Below are positions 1 through 8,535 of a stretch of 33,665 bases of DNA, piece by piece. Below the pieces are notes generated by a model. The model made no database searches. It had not been told where the DNA came from and saw only the letters and a list, made by a program, of their open reading frames with translations. The DNA is from an uncultured cyanobacterium (GTDB lineage Bacteria; Cyanobacteriota; Cyanobacteriia; Cyanobacteriales; FACHB-T130). How positions within the stretch are numbered: the stretch's first letter is position 1; each line of letters begins with the position of its first letter. The stretch lies in assembly GCA_936920195.1 (NCBI GenBank), contig CAKZHE010000118.1, positions 1 to 33,665 on the forward strand, written 5' to 3'. Both the position numbers and the translations under genes were made by a program.

Positions 1-44
1 TTTAGTTCTTATCCTTACACGCGCTTGCTTAATTGCTTATCGCT

Positions 45-130
45 AACAGGGAATAGGGAACAGGGAATAGGGAATAGGGAAAAGGGAATAGGGAATAGGG
101 AACAGGGAACAGGGAACAGGGAATAGGGAA
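45..130. repeat. Heptanucleotide tandem array (GGGAATA/GGGAACA)
   Basis: About twelve contiguous 7-bp units of GGGAATA or GGGAACA, with one GGGAAAA variant, lie downstream of the pyroglutamyl-peptidase-like gene. This is the short tandemly repeated repetitive (STRR) class known from filamentous cyanobacteria. The same units recur at 27101-27200. No gene is seen in positions 1-211. Confidence 0.9.
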
Positions 131-171
131 TTTGAGATATCGGGAAGTTGGAAATACAAAACAACTTTTTT

Positions 172-226
172 TCACCCTATCACCCCACCTCCCCATCACC
201 CCACCTCCCCATCACCCCATCACCCC
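172..226. repeat. C-rich tandem repeat (CACCCCATCACCCCACCTCC-like)
   Basis: Imperfect tandem units of CCCCATCA and CCCCACCT run from about 172 to 226. The array crosses the 3' end of the minus-strand peptidase gene, so that gene's last codons (residues QGVMG) and its stop are made of repeat sequence. Confidence 0.85.
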
Positions 227-751
227 TTGAGCCAATCTTTGCAGAATGAGGAGAAAATCTGCTACTATTGCGGCTAAATTCTTAGGAGTCAGGATAGGAA
301 CGTGAACGAAAATACAGGGAGGATGGCAACGGCGAATTTCTGGAGCAGCTTGGCGCTGTAAGTAGTCTAAAACTGAGTAATACAAACCTTCGCAAACGAA
401 CTTTCCGGCATCATGACTAATGGCTGTTCTCGTAGTGCCAGCAATTAATGATGGTAAATCTACTGGGTTTTTAATGGTATCTTGACCGCAGCGAGCCTGA
501 GACTCGACCGTTAGCTCGATGCGATTTTCGGCCATCCCACAACAAATGATAGCATCAGGCTGGATTTCGACGATTTTGGCGATCGCCTTCTGACTAGCTG
601 CTCCCACCTCCACAGGCAAATGTCTTAAAAATATCGGTAAATAGGGCAAGTTCTCCACCCGGGCAATTTCTGCCAAGAGATCGTCAGAGGCATTCGATGG
701 CTGGTGAGGTTGCCAAGTAGTAAATGATGTCAAGAGGATTTTTTTGCTCAT
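212..751 (-). CDS. Pyroglutamyl-peptidase I-like protein (peptidase C15)
   Basis: The 179-residue product resembles cysteine peptidases of family C15, cytosolic enzymes that remove N-terminal pyroglutamate from peptides. The three family catalytic positions can be placed: Glu83 in the TVES segment after the GMAENR loop, Cys120 in HDAGKFVCE, and His150 in FVHVP. The family is usually about 200-215 residues, so this is a short version, typical of the divergent cyanobacterial members. The ATG at 749-751 starts directly with the first beta strand (KKILLTSF). The C-terminus (QGVMG) is encoded by the C-rich tandem array and is probably not ancestral. The fold assignment is firm; activity on pyroglutamyl substrates is inferred from the intact triad. 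Confidence 0.82.
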   Translation of the reverse strand: MSKKILLTSFTTWQPHQPSNASDDLLAEIARVENLPYLPIFLRHLPVEVGAASQKAIAKIVEIQPDAIICCGMAENRIELTVESQARCGQDTIKNPVDLPSLIAGTTRTAISHDAGKFVCEGLYYSVLDYLQRQAAPEIRRCHPPCIFVHVPILTPKNLAAIVADFLLILQRLAQGVMG

Positions 752-1011
752 TTGGCTCAGTTTTCCGGAAGTCGATTGTCTAGAACCGAAAGGGATATTA
801 GTATTGGCAAAGCTTAATTAAAGAGGCGATATACCCCAGGATTTTTAATGCCGTTGCTCAAAATTTGCCGAAGCTATGATAACTTTAGATAATATTGTCA
901 GTTTTAGAGTTAGCATTTTTGCCGAATAATCGCACTGATCACAGATTCAGATCATACTAGAAGCTCTTGATAAACGATTTCTAGTTATTTAGTCCCCAAC
1001 CGGAGGTAGTG

Positions 1012-1776
1012 GTGAACTATTTAAATCCAGAGCAAATGCAGCAACTGAAAGAAGTGGGGACATACCTGCGACAGCAACGACTGGAGAAGTCCATATCAAT
1101 AGAGGAAATAGCCGCTCAAACATTTATCTCGGTACGAATTTTGAAAGCTGTTGAAGCAGGGGAAAGCGAAGATTTACCCCAGGCGGTGTTTATTCAAGGA
1201 TTCATTCGTCGCTATGCCAAATCCTTGGGAATCGATAGCGAAGCTGTTGCCGAGTCTTTTGTTGTCAATCCTCCCCCGGTGGAAGTGGAAGTTCCCCCAG
1301 AAGAACCGCCGCCAAAACCATCTAAACCTATCCCAATTTATTTCATTTCTGTGCCAATCGCGATCGCCGTTGGTATCACTGCGGCTGTAGGACTATTGCA
1401 AATTCTACACCAAGGACGCACCAGCGCCCCGGTGCAAGTCCAAAAATCTCCCGTAGCTGAACCAGTAAAAACTGCCATTAAATCACCTTCTCCCTCTCCT
1501 TCTGTCACCCCGTCGGTGGAGCCAACACCAAATTCGCCGATTGAAGTGACGCTGAATCTTCAAGGGCAGTCTTGGCTGCGAGTGGTGGTTGATGGTAAAA
1601 CTGAATTTGAAGGCTTGTTGGATAAGGGCGATCGCAAAACCTGGACGGCTCAAAAACAGTTAACCATTAGATCTGGTAATGCTGGGGCAGTTTTAGTTTC
1701 TTTTAACAATGGGGAATCTAAACCCCTCGGTCCCAAAGATGATATCAAGGAAGTTACCTATACCCCAATCAGGTAA
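1012..1776 (+). CDS. RodZ-like membrane protein with N-terminal HTH and C-terminal DUF4115
   Basis: This is a single-span membrane protein of the RodZ type, a family that links the MreB cytoskeleton to cell-wall growth. Residues about 10-75 form a Cro/CI-like helix-turn-helix (HTH_25), including EEIAAQTFISVRILKAVE and the GFIRRYAKSLGI helix. A Pro-rich linker follows, then one transmembrane helix at about 112-134, a periplasmic Pro/Ser-rich spacer and a beta-rich DUF4115 domain from about 178 to the end. Two adjacent GTG codons (1009 and 1012) could start it. The Shine-Dalgarno GGAGG at 1002-1006 is only 2 nt from the first and 5 nt from the second, so 1012 is preferred. A role in cell shape or division is inferred from the family; no mre genes are nearby. 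Confidence 0.85.
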   Translation: MNYLNPEQMQQLKEVGTYLRQQRLEKSISIEEIAAQTFISVRILKAVEAGESEDLPQAVFIQGFIRRYAKSLGIDSEAVAESFVVNPPPVEVEVPPEEPPPKPSKPIPIYFISVPIAIAVGITAAVGLLQILHQGRTSAPVQVQKSPVAEPVKTAIKSPSPSPSVTPSVEPTPNSPIEVTLNLQGQSWLRVVVDGKTEFEGLLDKGDRKTWTAQKQLTIRSGNAGAVLVSFNNGESKPLGPKDDIKEVTYTPIR

Positions 1777-1789
1777 AATACTTTCTTAG

Positions 1790-2356
1790 CTATTCAAACA
1801 CCGGAGGCCATAGTTCGGATATGGCTAGTTCCCATCCCGGTAGCATCTGAGGTAAAATCAAGGTATTGCCATCTGTTAAAACTACTGGCTCTTGGTGGAG
1901 TTGGTAGACAGTCAGAGTTAACCGATCTGGATCGATCAGAATTCCTACTTCTGTGCCTAACCTCAAAAACATCTGGATTTTGGTGACTAACTTTTCAATT
2001 TGGTCAGTTTTGGATTTGACTTCCACGATTAAATCTGGCACTAACTCCACAAAATCCCGCTGAGTGCGTTTCAACTGTGCCGCTCGCACAAAAGATACAT
2101 CGGGAGCGCGGAGATTTCTATTTTTTGGGCTATCTCCTCCATCGGCAGGCAGGATGAAACCCGCACTGGAGCCAGTTACTCGCCCTAATTTCCGAGGGTT
2201 TACCCAATTCCACAAGTAAGCGGCAAATCGAATGCTGATTTCATCTGACTCATAATCCGATGGTCCCATAACCACAATTTCTCCATCTACCAATTCCATT
2301 TGCCAATCGGGATGTGCTTGTTGTAGTGCTTCCAAATCTGGTATGGTGAGAGACAT
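1790..2356 (-). CDS. Uma2-family PD-(D/E)XK restriction-endonuclease-fold protein (DUF820)
   Basis: The 188-residue protein has the hallmarks of the Uma2/DUF820 family, which is greatly expanded in cyanobacteria. Visible are the N-terminal ELVDGEIVVM hairpin, APDVSFV with Asp86, and PDLIVEVKS with Glu112 and Lys114, matching the D...ExK core of PD-(D/E)XK nucleases. Its role in vivo is unknown; members are often found near mobile or repeat-rich DNA, as here. It ends 13 bp from the convergent rodZ-like gene. The active-site residues look intact, so it is unlikely to be a pseudogene. Confidence 0.88.
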   Translation of the reverse strand: MSLTIPDLEALQQAHPDWQMELVDGEIVVMGPSDYESDEISIRFAAYLWNWVNPRKLGRVTGSSAGFILPADGGDSPKNRNLRAPDVSFVRAAQLKRTQRDFVELVPDLIVEVKSKTDQIEKLVTKIQMFLRLGTEVGILIDPDRLTLTVYQLHQEPVVLTDGNTLILPQMLPGWELAISELWPPVFE

Positions 2357-2408
2357 GATGCTCCTGTGGGTGGGATGAGGAGAAAAGGCGATCGCTTTTT
2401 AAAAACCT

Positions 2409-5400
2409 TTATTCGCGATTTCTGACTTCTGGTTTGATTACAGGGGATTCGTTTTGGTTTAATAGGATGATGGCGCGATTGGGCGAAGCCCAGCGCCAAA
2501 GGCGATCGCACTCATAACCCCTTCTCAAATTTGGGTCATAACTACGACTGAAGCCTGATTCATAAATACATTCTACCTTTTCCCACTCCCGTTCTAAACG
2601 AGTTAGGGTATCAGCCGTTAAAGTTAAAGAGGTTGTGGTTGTGGTTGTAGGCGTGACTACTACTGGTGCTGCTGGCGGCGCACAACTACTATTCAAACAA
2701 ATTAAACCCAGGGTACTATCATTTAATTCGTGGTTTAGCCCGCTTTGCACAATATTATATTGAGCTAAAGTCAAATTCTGCCCACTCACATTATTAAATT
2801 TAGCTGCCGAAGCATCAATGCGCTGATTGTCGAGCGCATTATTGGTTAGAGCAATAAACCTACTTGTTTGTCCTGAAAAAGACGTATTATTAATAGTTAA
2901 TCCCGTTAAAGCACTGCCAGAACCATCTATCAATAGCCCAACATTGCCGCCAGTAATAGTATTATTGCTGCCAATATTGATAGTAGCCCCATTCGCCATC
3001 ACTGTACCGCCAATCACTGCCAATCCCGTCGTATTATTACTCAGAGTAGAATTTTGTATGTTGAGGGTGAGTTGACGATTGACTAGGGTTGAATTATACT
3101 GCGTTTGAACGCCTGTTCTCGTAGAATTCTGCACGGTCACACCATTAACATTTAAAGTGCTTTGACCAGCCCCTGCATCGCCAAAGTTCGGGTCAACATT
3201 ATAGAATAAAATCCCATATTGATTATTACTCAGCGTGCCGCCAGTAATTTGGGCTGTTCCAGATGTGGTAATTCTCCAGGCTTGAATTCCCGATCTAGAC
3301 CCGCTGACATTATTATTATTCAGATTAACTGAAGTATTCCCAGTTACAGAACTAAGCATGATCCCCGTATTGCCATTAGGTGAAGCAAGGGGGTTGGTCT
3401 TGATTGAATTTACAAAGGAATCACCTGGAACTGACCAAGAAGTATAATCAGAGGCAGAAAGATTATTATTCGCAATCGTGTAGGTAGCGTTATTAGCAGT
3501 GACGGGGTTATGCCAAATACCAAAAAAATAGGATTCAATGGTATTATTGCTAATATTAGTCCGCGTGCCAAGGGTAGTTGAACTCTGAGGTTGTATTTGT
3601 ACCCCAATTAAGGCACGAGTAATGTAGTTGTTGGTAACATCGGCATAGACATTATTTAGTAAGTACACAGCCCGTGCGTTAGGATTGCCAGAGGACATAT
3701 TATCAAAGCGATTATTGGTAATGATATTACCATCCATCAAAGTTCCCGCTGGGGAATATAGCACTACTCCAAAACGGTTCAAGTTAGTAATAATATTATT
3801 TTTAACGGTCAAGTTTTGAATTACCGTGAAGTTATTAACTGGTAAATCATTTCCATTTGATATCCCTCTGCCAGCATTGACATCTGCTCCATTCAGGCTG
3901 CGTCCACCACCCAAAGAAGTGTTGTCACCGTCAAGTTTAAAGCCATCAATCGTGACATTATTTGCCCTGACAGTAATAATATTACCTTCAGTTGTATTGT
4001 TGGCGGCAGGGACAATGATGGCTTCTGCCCCGCGACTGGTGGCGCTAGAACCACCAGCGGAAACGCCCGCAAATGGGCCAGCCAGAGTAAAATTAGACTT
4101 GGTACTGGGAATTAAGAGATTTTCAGTATAAGTGCCAGCTGCCACATTAACAGTTGCATTGGTAGGATTAGCGACATCAATGCCATTTTGAATTTTACCT
4201 GTAGAGGCCACATTTACTGTCGTTGCAGTACCTGATAGAGTTGATCCTGAAAATAGGGTTATGGGTGCATTCAAATTGGTTGTTAGGGCGTTGAGAACCA
4301 GGTTTCCTGCTGATGCATTGACACTGGAATCGATGGCTGAATTGACAGTAATAGAATTGGCGGCAGTGAGGGTAACATTAGTGCCGTTGAGAGCAGTCAC
4401 AATAGTTGAGGCATTAATCGTATTGTTTACGCCTGCACCGTTGACTGCGGGATAGAGAAACAACCCACCGCCAGCAACAACTGTAATATCAGTAGGATCG
4501 AGCAGCCATGTGCCAAAATGACCGTTAGGGGCAGAAGTGTTGACAGTAACACCATCAACTGCCAAAGTTTTGGCTCCAGAAGTTTCCACAAAGCCACCAT
4601 CGCCACTTTGGGAACCACCTCTAGCAAAAATATTGCCATAGAAGCGAGTGGTATTATCTGCCCAGAAAATCACTTTGCCGCCATTGCCAGTAGTTAAGGC
4701 ATCGGCTTGGACGACGGCATCTTGACTGCCAAAGGTAAATTCGGCATTGGGTACGCTACCTTTACCTTGATAGTCGCCACCAACTAAAATTGTCCCGCCG
4801 CCAGCATCTCCAGAGGCATTGATGGTGGCAGCATCAACTAAACCTACTTTAGTCCCTAAAACTTGTACTGTTCCTCCGGTTTTCCCAGGGGTAGAATTAG
4901 CAACGTTGATATTACCGGAAATAATAGTGGTTCCAGATTCTGCGGGAATTGCTGTACCGGAAGGCAAGACCACTTGTCCATTAGTAGCTTGCAATCCGGT
5001 AGCGTTGCGAATATGCTGATTCCCAGTTAATAACTCTGGTAAAGAGAGGGCAGAAAAGTTATCGTTGAGGGCGGTAGGTTGAATGTCTAAACTGAGTAAA
5101 TTTCCTGGCTGATTGAGGCGGAGCAAGGATTTACCAGGGATAGAACTAACGGTAATTTGACCTCCCGGTGCGGAGAGGGAGCCAGTATTAACAGTATTGC
5201 CGCTAATTAAGTTAATGCTTTCTCCGGGATTGACGGCTAAGTTGCCAGCATTGACAATTACTCCCGGTTGGGCAGTAGTAAAAGCAAAGCTGCTGGGGTT
5301 GCCAACTAAATTGGCATAATTATTTGGTTCGGTGGCATTAAACCAATCGGAGCCAATTTGCAGGCGGTTGGCGGTGGTGGCAGTAAAGGAGGCAGGCAGG

Positions 5401-5783
5401 TTGAAACTGGCGTTGCTGCCAAAGATGATTCCGGCGGGATTCATTAAGTAGAGATTGGAGTTGCCGCCTGTGACTTGAATTAATCCGTTAATTAGGGAAG
5501 GGTTGCCACCAACTACCCGACCGAGGATATTCTGAATATTGGGGGTGGAAAGGAAATTGGCAATTTGGTTGCTGTTTAAGCCAAATTCTTGGAAGCTATG
5601 GAAGAGGTTAGCTCCAGTTTGACTGCCACCGCCAATGTTAAATTGGTTGGGGTTGCTGCTGGGGGAAGTGACGGTGGTTCCTGTACCGTCGGCAGCGGGC
5701 ATAATGGATTGGGCATGGACGGCTTTAGTGCCAAATATGCTGATGAGGCTCGCTGCTGCTAGCAAGTTGATTGCTGTTTTCAT
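2409..5783 (-). CDS. Secreted filamentous-haemagglutinin-type (TPS domain) beta-helix protein
   Basis: This large exoprotein of about 1120 residues is of the two-partner-secretion TpsA type. The ATG at 5783 gives a clean signal peptide (MKTAINLLAAASL..., cleavage after AVHA). An upstream GTG at 5834 would add 17 residues and lacks a spaced ribosome site. The N-terminal haemagglutination/TPS domain covers roughly the first 250 mature residues and contains the diagnostic MNPAGIIFG. The second half switches to a right-handed parallel beta-helix of the pectate-lyase/NosD sort, beginning near VNVAAGTYTEN and continuing through many NN-rich turns. A Thr-rich linker leads to a short Cys-containing tail. 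It probably acts outside the cell as an adhesin or in matrix contact. No TpsB (Omp85-like) transporter lies in the window. The last ~40 codons include dispersed-repeat sequence. Confidence 0.88.
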   Translation of the reverse strand: MKTAINLLAAASLISIFGTKAVHAQSIMPAADGTGTTVTSPSSNPNQFNIGGGSQTGANLFHSFQEFGLNSNQIANFLSTPNIQNILGRVVGGNPSLINGLIQVTGGNSNLYLMNPAGIIFGSNASFNLPASFTATTANRLQIGSDWFNATEPNNYANLVGNPSSFAFTTAQPGVIVNAGNLAVNPGESINLISGNTVNTGSLSAPGGQITVSSIPGKSLLRLNQPGNLLSLDIQPTALNDNFSALSLPELLTGNQHIRNATGLQATNGQVVLPSGTAIPAESGTTIISGNINVANSTPGKTGGTVQVLGTKVGLVDAATINASGDAGGGTILVGGDYQGKGSVPNAEFTFGSQDAVVQADALTTGNGGKVIFWADNTTRFYGNIFARGGSQSGDGGFVETSGAKTLAVDGVTVNTSAPNGHFGTWLLDPTDITVVAGGGLFLYPAVNGAGVNNTINASTIVTALNGTNVTLTAANSITVNSAIDSSVNASAGNLVLNALTTNLNAPITLFSGSTLSGTATTVNVASTGKIQNGIDVANPTNATVNVAAGTYTENLLIPSTKSNFTLAGPFAGVSAGGSSATSRGAEAIIVPAANNTTEGNIITVRANNVTIDGFKLDGDNTSLGGGRSLNGADVNAGRGISNGNDLPVNNFTVIQNLTVKNNIITNLNRFGVVLYSPAGTLMDGNIITNNRFDNMSSGNPNARAVYLLNNVYADVTNNYITRALIGVQIQPQSSTTLGTRTNISNNTIESYFFGIWHNPVTANNATYTIANNNLSASDYTSWSVPGDSFVNSIKTNPLASPNGNTGIMLSSVTGNTSVNLNNNNVSGSRSGIQAWRITTSGTAQITGGTLSNNQYGILFYNVDPNFGDAGAGQSTLNVNGVTVQNSTRTGVQTQYNSTLVNRQLTLNIQNSTLSNNTTGLAVIGGTVMANGATINIGSNNTITGGNVGLLIDGSGSALTGLTINNTSFSGQTSRFIALTNNALDNQRIDASAAKFNNVSGQNLTLAQYNIVQSGLNHELNDSTLGLICLNSSCAPPAAPVVVTPTTTTTTSLTLTADTLTRLEREWEKVECIYESGFSRSYDPNLRRGYECDRLWRWASPNRAIILLNQNESPVIKPEVRNRE

Positions 5784-5954
5784 CTTTTTCAGCCTATGTC
5801 CGATTATGGTTGTTCCCTTGGATTGATTATACACTCCGGGTTTTATTTCGTGCTTAAAATATATGACAATTCTGATGATTAGTTAAATATTAATATCGGA
5901 TGGGGCGATAGCACTAGGGCGTATGCCTTTGGCAAGCTTCGCGCTTTTTACTCG

Positions 5955-6052
5955 TTCCCAGGCTCTGCCTGGGAATGCCCATTGAGAGGCTCTGCCTCGG
6001 ATAAGCGAGGCAGAGCCTCTCGATATCGGTTCCCAGGCGGAGCCTAGGAACC
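5955..6052. repeat. Cluster of three palindromes (dispersed cyanobacterial repeat)
   Basis: Three hairpins stand in a row. TTCCCAGGC/GCCTGGGAA (5955-5975) has a TCT loop. GAGAGGCTCTGCCTC/GAGGCAGAGCCTCTC has perfect 15-bp arms (5984-5998 and 6007-6021), extendable by one pair. GGTTCCCAGGC/GCCTAGGAACC (6028-6052) has one mismatch. The third hairpin occurs again at 27272-27294. The adjoining text (CTCGTT, CAGTTCAAAC) is also repetitive. No gene is seen between 5835 and 6105; this cluster and flanking low-complexity DNA fill the gap upstream of the adhesin start. Confidence 0.85.
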
Positions 6053-6105
6053 AGTTCAAACCAGTTCAAAAGCCAACAAGAGCAAATATTCCAGAGGAAG
6101 GGTTA

Positions 6106-6306
6106 ATGTCTCAAGAGCGAAGAAGAGAAAAGATAGATTTAGAGGACTATCAAGCCAAAATTGCGGAATCGAACCGCCATAATGTTTTTTCTCATTGCCG
6201 CGTTTGCCATTACGAATGGGTAACTTCGGCGGCGGGAGAATCTTGCCCCAGTTGCCAAAGTAAAAATGTGCAGTATATCCTTTGCTGGCAATTTCCGGAC
6301 GACTAA
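6106..6306 (+). CDS. Small zinc-ribbon protein, function unknown
   Basis: The 66-residue protein has two CxxC knuckles (Cys31/Cys34 and Cys47/Cys50), enough for one zinc-ribbon, preceded by a charged helical segment (RRREKIDLEDYQAKIAES). A strong ribosome site (AGAGGAAGG, about 6093-6101) sits at good spacing before the ATG, which supports a real gene. It ends 2 bp from the convergent gene at 6309. I do not recognise a named family; a nucleic-acid or metal-handling role is only a guess from the fold. Confidence 0.7.
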   Translation: MSQERRREKIDLEDYQAKIAESNRHNVFSHCRVCHYEWVTSAAGESCPSCQSKNVQYILCWQFPDD

Positions 6307-6308
6307 AG

Positions 6309-6527
6309 TTATTTGCCGCCAAATAAATGCCAGATGGTCTGGGGTAATAATAAGATTTGTTGCCAAATCCGCTCTGGACCAATGCCGAAAGCCAGTTGTA
6401 AAATTAGGATAATGAAAGCGATCGCGATCGCGGTACTAATACTAGCCTTGAGGACTTTGATTACCCAAGTGAAAACTAGCCAAGTCACCAGCAAAGCACC
6501 AATGACTATAATTAATTCTATCGGCAT
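6309..6527 (-). CDS. Small conserved-type membrane protein, function unknown
   Basis: The 72-residue protein has two hydrophobic stretches long enough to span the membrane (about residues 3-24 and 28-48). They are separated by the basic turn KVLKAS and followed by an amphipathic tail (RIWQQILLLPQTIWHLF). The ATG at 6525-6527 has only a weak, distant ribosome-site match. The overlapping plus-strand reading frame is judged a shadow because it is basic, irregular and runs into AT-rich repeat. Function unknown. Confidence 0.6.
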   Translation of the reverse strand: MPIELIIVIGALLVTWLVFTWVIKVLKASISTAIAIAFIILILQLAFGIGPERIWQQILLLPQTIWHLFGGK

Positions 6528-6548
6528 AGGTCAAGTCGCTTTGCTCCA

Positions 6549-6635
6549 ATTCAAAATTCAAAATTATCAATTCAAAATTCTTTCCTGATTTTAGCTAAAT
6601 TTTAACTTCTAACTTCTGATTTTTGACTTCTGCCC
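6549..6635. repeat. AT-rich short direct repeats (TTCAAAAT; ACTTCT)
   Basis: TTCAAAATT units repeat three times between 6549 and 6582. From about 6600, ACTTCT-containing units (TAACTTCTAACTTCTGAT..TTGACTTCT) overlap the 3' end of dxr. Such AAAATTC/GACTTCTG strings are common low-complexity spacers in cyanobacteria. The dxr C-terminal residues [10 protein letters not shown] are encoded by them. Confidence 0.7.
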
Positions 6636-7764
6636 TAGCCCAGCGATCCGCTGCCAAGATATCATCTAAGGAAGGATTGGCACAATTATCGGCTTGATGG
6701 CGATCGCAGGTGCGTTCGATTACCTTGGCAATGTCCAAGTAACCAATTTTTTCTTCCAAAAATAGTTCTACTGCCTGCTCATTCGCCGCATTCAATACCG
6801 CTGGCATGGAACCTCCCGCCCTACCTGCGGCATAAGCTAACTGCATACAGGGATATTTTTGATGATCTGGGGCGCGAAAGGTGAAATCTCCGGCTTTAAC
6901 TAAATCCAATCTTGACCAATCAGTATAAATCCGCTCAGGCCAAGACAAAGCATAGAGTAAAGGCAAGCGCATATCAGGCCAACCCAATTGCGCTAAAACT
7001 GAAGTATCTTGTAATTCAATTAGGGAGTGAATAATACTTTGGGGATGGATGACAATATCTATATGGTCGTAATCCATGCCAAATAGAAAGTGCGCTTCAA
7101 TCACTTCTAAACCCTTATTCATCAACGTGGCAGAATCGACGGTGATTTTTCGCCCCATTGACCAGTTAGGATGTTTTAGAGCATCAGCCACTTTAACTTG
7201 GGGTAACTTTTCCACAGGCCAATCTCGAAATGCACCGCCGGAAGCCGTGAGCAGAATCCGCCGCAAACCCCCTGCGGGAACTCCTTGCAGGCATTGAAAA
7301 ATGGCAGAATGCTCCGAATCGGCAGGCAGCAACTTCACGCCATGCTGGGCTACCAAGGGCAATACTACTGGGCCGCCAGCAATTAAAGTTTCTTTATTGG
7401 CAAGGGCAATATTTTTTCCCGCTTTAATGGCGGCAATGGTGGGAAGCAACCCCGCACAACCCACAATTCCGGTGACAACACTTTCCGAGTCGCCATAACG
7501 GGCAACCTCGATTGCACCTTCGCTACCACCGAGTAAAATAGGTTTATAGTCAAGATCGGCGATCGCCTCTCGTAACTCTGGTAGGGCTGACTCAGAAATA
7601 GATGAGATCGCCGGACGAAATTGCCGAATCTGTTGGGCGAGGAGTTGCACATTGCGCCCTGCTGCCAAACCCACAATCCGAAATCGCTCTGGATATTGAG
7701 CCACGATATCGAGAGTTTGAGTGCCAATGGAACCAGTGGAGCCGAGAAGAGTAATTGCTTTCAC
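6595..7764 (-). CDS. dxr: 1-deoxy-D-xylulose 5-phosphate reductoisomerase
   Basis: The enzyme converts DXP to MEP with NADPH, the committed step of plastid-type isoprenoid synthesis (carotenoids, phytol, quinone tails). The Rossmann motif GSTGSIG is at residues 8-14. Other signatures are [12 protein letters not shown] (metal-ligand Asp and Glu), [29 protein letters not shown] and [13 protein letters not shown]. The frame stays open to an ATG at 7836, but that start would put the first codons on top of the divergent gene's Shine-Dalgarno (it would encode MPPKNCCEC). The GTG at 7762-7764 gives the standard family N-terminus (M)[13 protein letters not shown] and 389 residues, the usual length. 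The C-terminal dozen residues derive from a simple repeat. Confidence 0.96.
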   Translation of the reverse strand: MKAITLLGSTGSIGTQTLDIVAQYPERFRIVGLAAGRNVQLLAQQIRQFRPAISSISESALPELREAIADLDYKPILLGGSEGAIEVARYGDSESVVTGIVGCAGLLPTIAAIKAGKNIALANKETLIAGGPVVLPLVAQHGVKLLPADSEHSAIFQCLQGVPAGGLRRILLTASGGAFRDWPVEKLPQVKVADALKHPNWSMGRKITVDSATLMNKGLEVIEAHFLFGMDYDHIDIVIHPQSIIHSLIELQDTSVLAQLGWPDMRLPLLYALSWPERIYTDWSRLDLVKAGDFTFRAPDHQKYPCMQLAYAAGRAGGSMPAVLNAANEQAVELFLEEKIGYLDIAKVIERTCDRHQADNCANPSLDDILAADRWARAEVKNQKLEVKI

Positions 7765-7842
7765 AATCTTTTTAGAATCTAGCGTATTCCCAATATAAGA
7801 TTTTGTGGCACACTCGCAACAATTTTTAGGAGGCATCTCGCC

Positions 7843-8511
7843 ATGAATTATCCCTCACCCCCCTGGACGCTGCAAGGTGAAGCGATTCAAGCCGTACATT
7901 TAATTGATTTTGCCGTGGCTCGCGCCCTAGTGCCAGCGGAATTGGACATTATTACCATTTTCCCGGGCAAAACTTTAGGGGGGATATATTTAGCCCATTA
8001 TCAAGCTGGTTCAGTGCTGGAATACCACGAATTAATTGCGATTGCGGCAATGGTGGCAGGGGGAGGGAAAATCGGGGCTTGGATTTCCCATATTTATGTG
8101 GATAATATCAGTTCTTTACTGGGAGGTAGAGAAATTTGGGGATTGCCCAAGGAATTGGCACAATTTACTTGGTATCCCGGCAATCCTTGTCCTAGTGTCA
8201 CAGTCGAAAAAGGAGAGCGATCGCTCTGTAGTCTAGCTTGTACCAATTCTATCTTACCCGTTACTACCTGGGGAAAGTTGCCTTTTAACGGCAGTGTTTT
8301 TAGCACTTTAGATACTAATTTAGTTTTTTTTGAAAGTGAGTTCTCAGCCCGTTTCAAAGTTGTCAGTGGTAAACTAGATATTCCAAAGACCAGCCCTTTG
8401 AATGATTTAAATTTAGGCCAGCCGCTATTAACTGTTTATTGTGAAGAAATGCGTTTAGTTGTGCCTGTACCAGAAATAGTTCAGCAGGCAGTTGAGTTTA
8501 GTTATTCCTGA
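7843..8511 (+). CDS. Acetoacetate-decarboxylase-family protein
   Basis: The 222-residue protein shows the ADC-family core: [11 protein letters not shown] with Glu63, the IYVDN strand, and the signature [11 protein letters not shown]. The Schiff-base lysine of true decarboxylases lies in this signature, and Lys103 is the candidate here. The next residue is Glu104, where clostridial decarboxylase has a second lysine (K115/K116), so ordinary acetoacetate decarboxylation is uncertain; many ADC-like proteins are aldol/dehydratase-like or uncharacterised. AGGAGG at 7828-7833 is a strong ribosome site. It diverges from dxr with a 78-bp shared promoter region. Substrate unknown. Confidence 0.8.
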   Translation: MNYPSPPWTLQGEAIQAVHLIDFAVARALVPAELDIITIFPGKTLGGIYLAHYQAGSVLEYHELIAIAAMVAGGGKIGAWISHIYVDNISSLLGGREIWGLPKELAQFTWYPGNPCPSVTVEKGERSLCSLACTNSILPVTTWGKLPFNGSVFSTLDTNLVFFESEFSARFKVVSGKLDIPKTSPLNDLNLGQPLLTVYCEEMRLVVPVPEIVQQAVEFSYS

Positions 8512-8535
8512 TGATTGGTCAAAATCCTCAAGCCT

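Noticed and set aside
45..226. Possible CRISPR array in the repeat-rich left end
   Set aside because: Units are 7-8 bp and contiguous with no spacers; no cas genes are present.
6313..6588. 91-residue plus-strand frame opposite the small membrane protein gene
   Set aside because: It is the antisense of the better-supported minus-strand gene and ends in AT-rich TTCAAAATT repeats.
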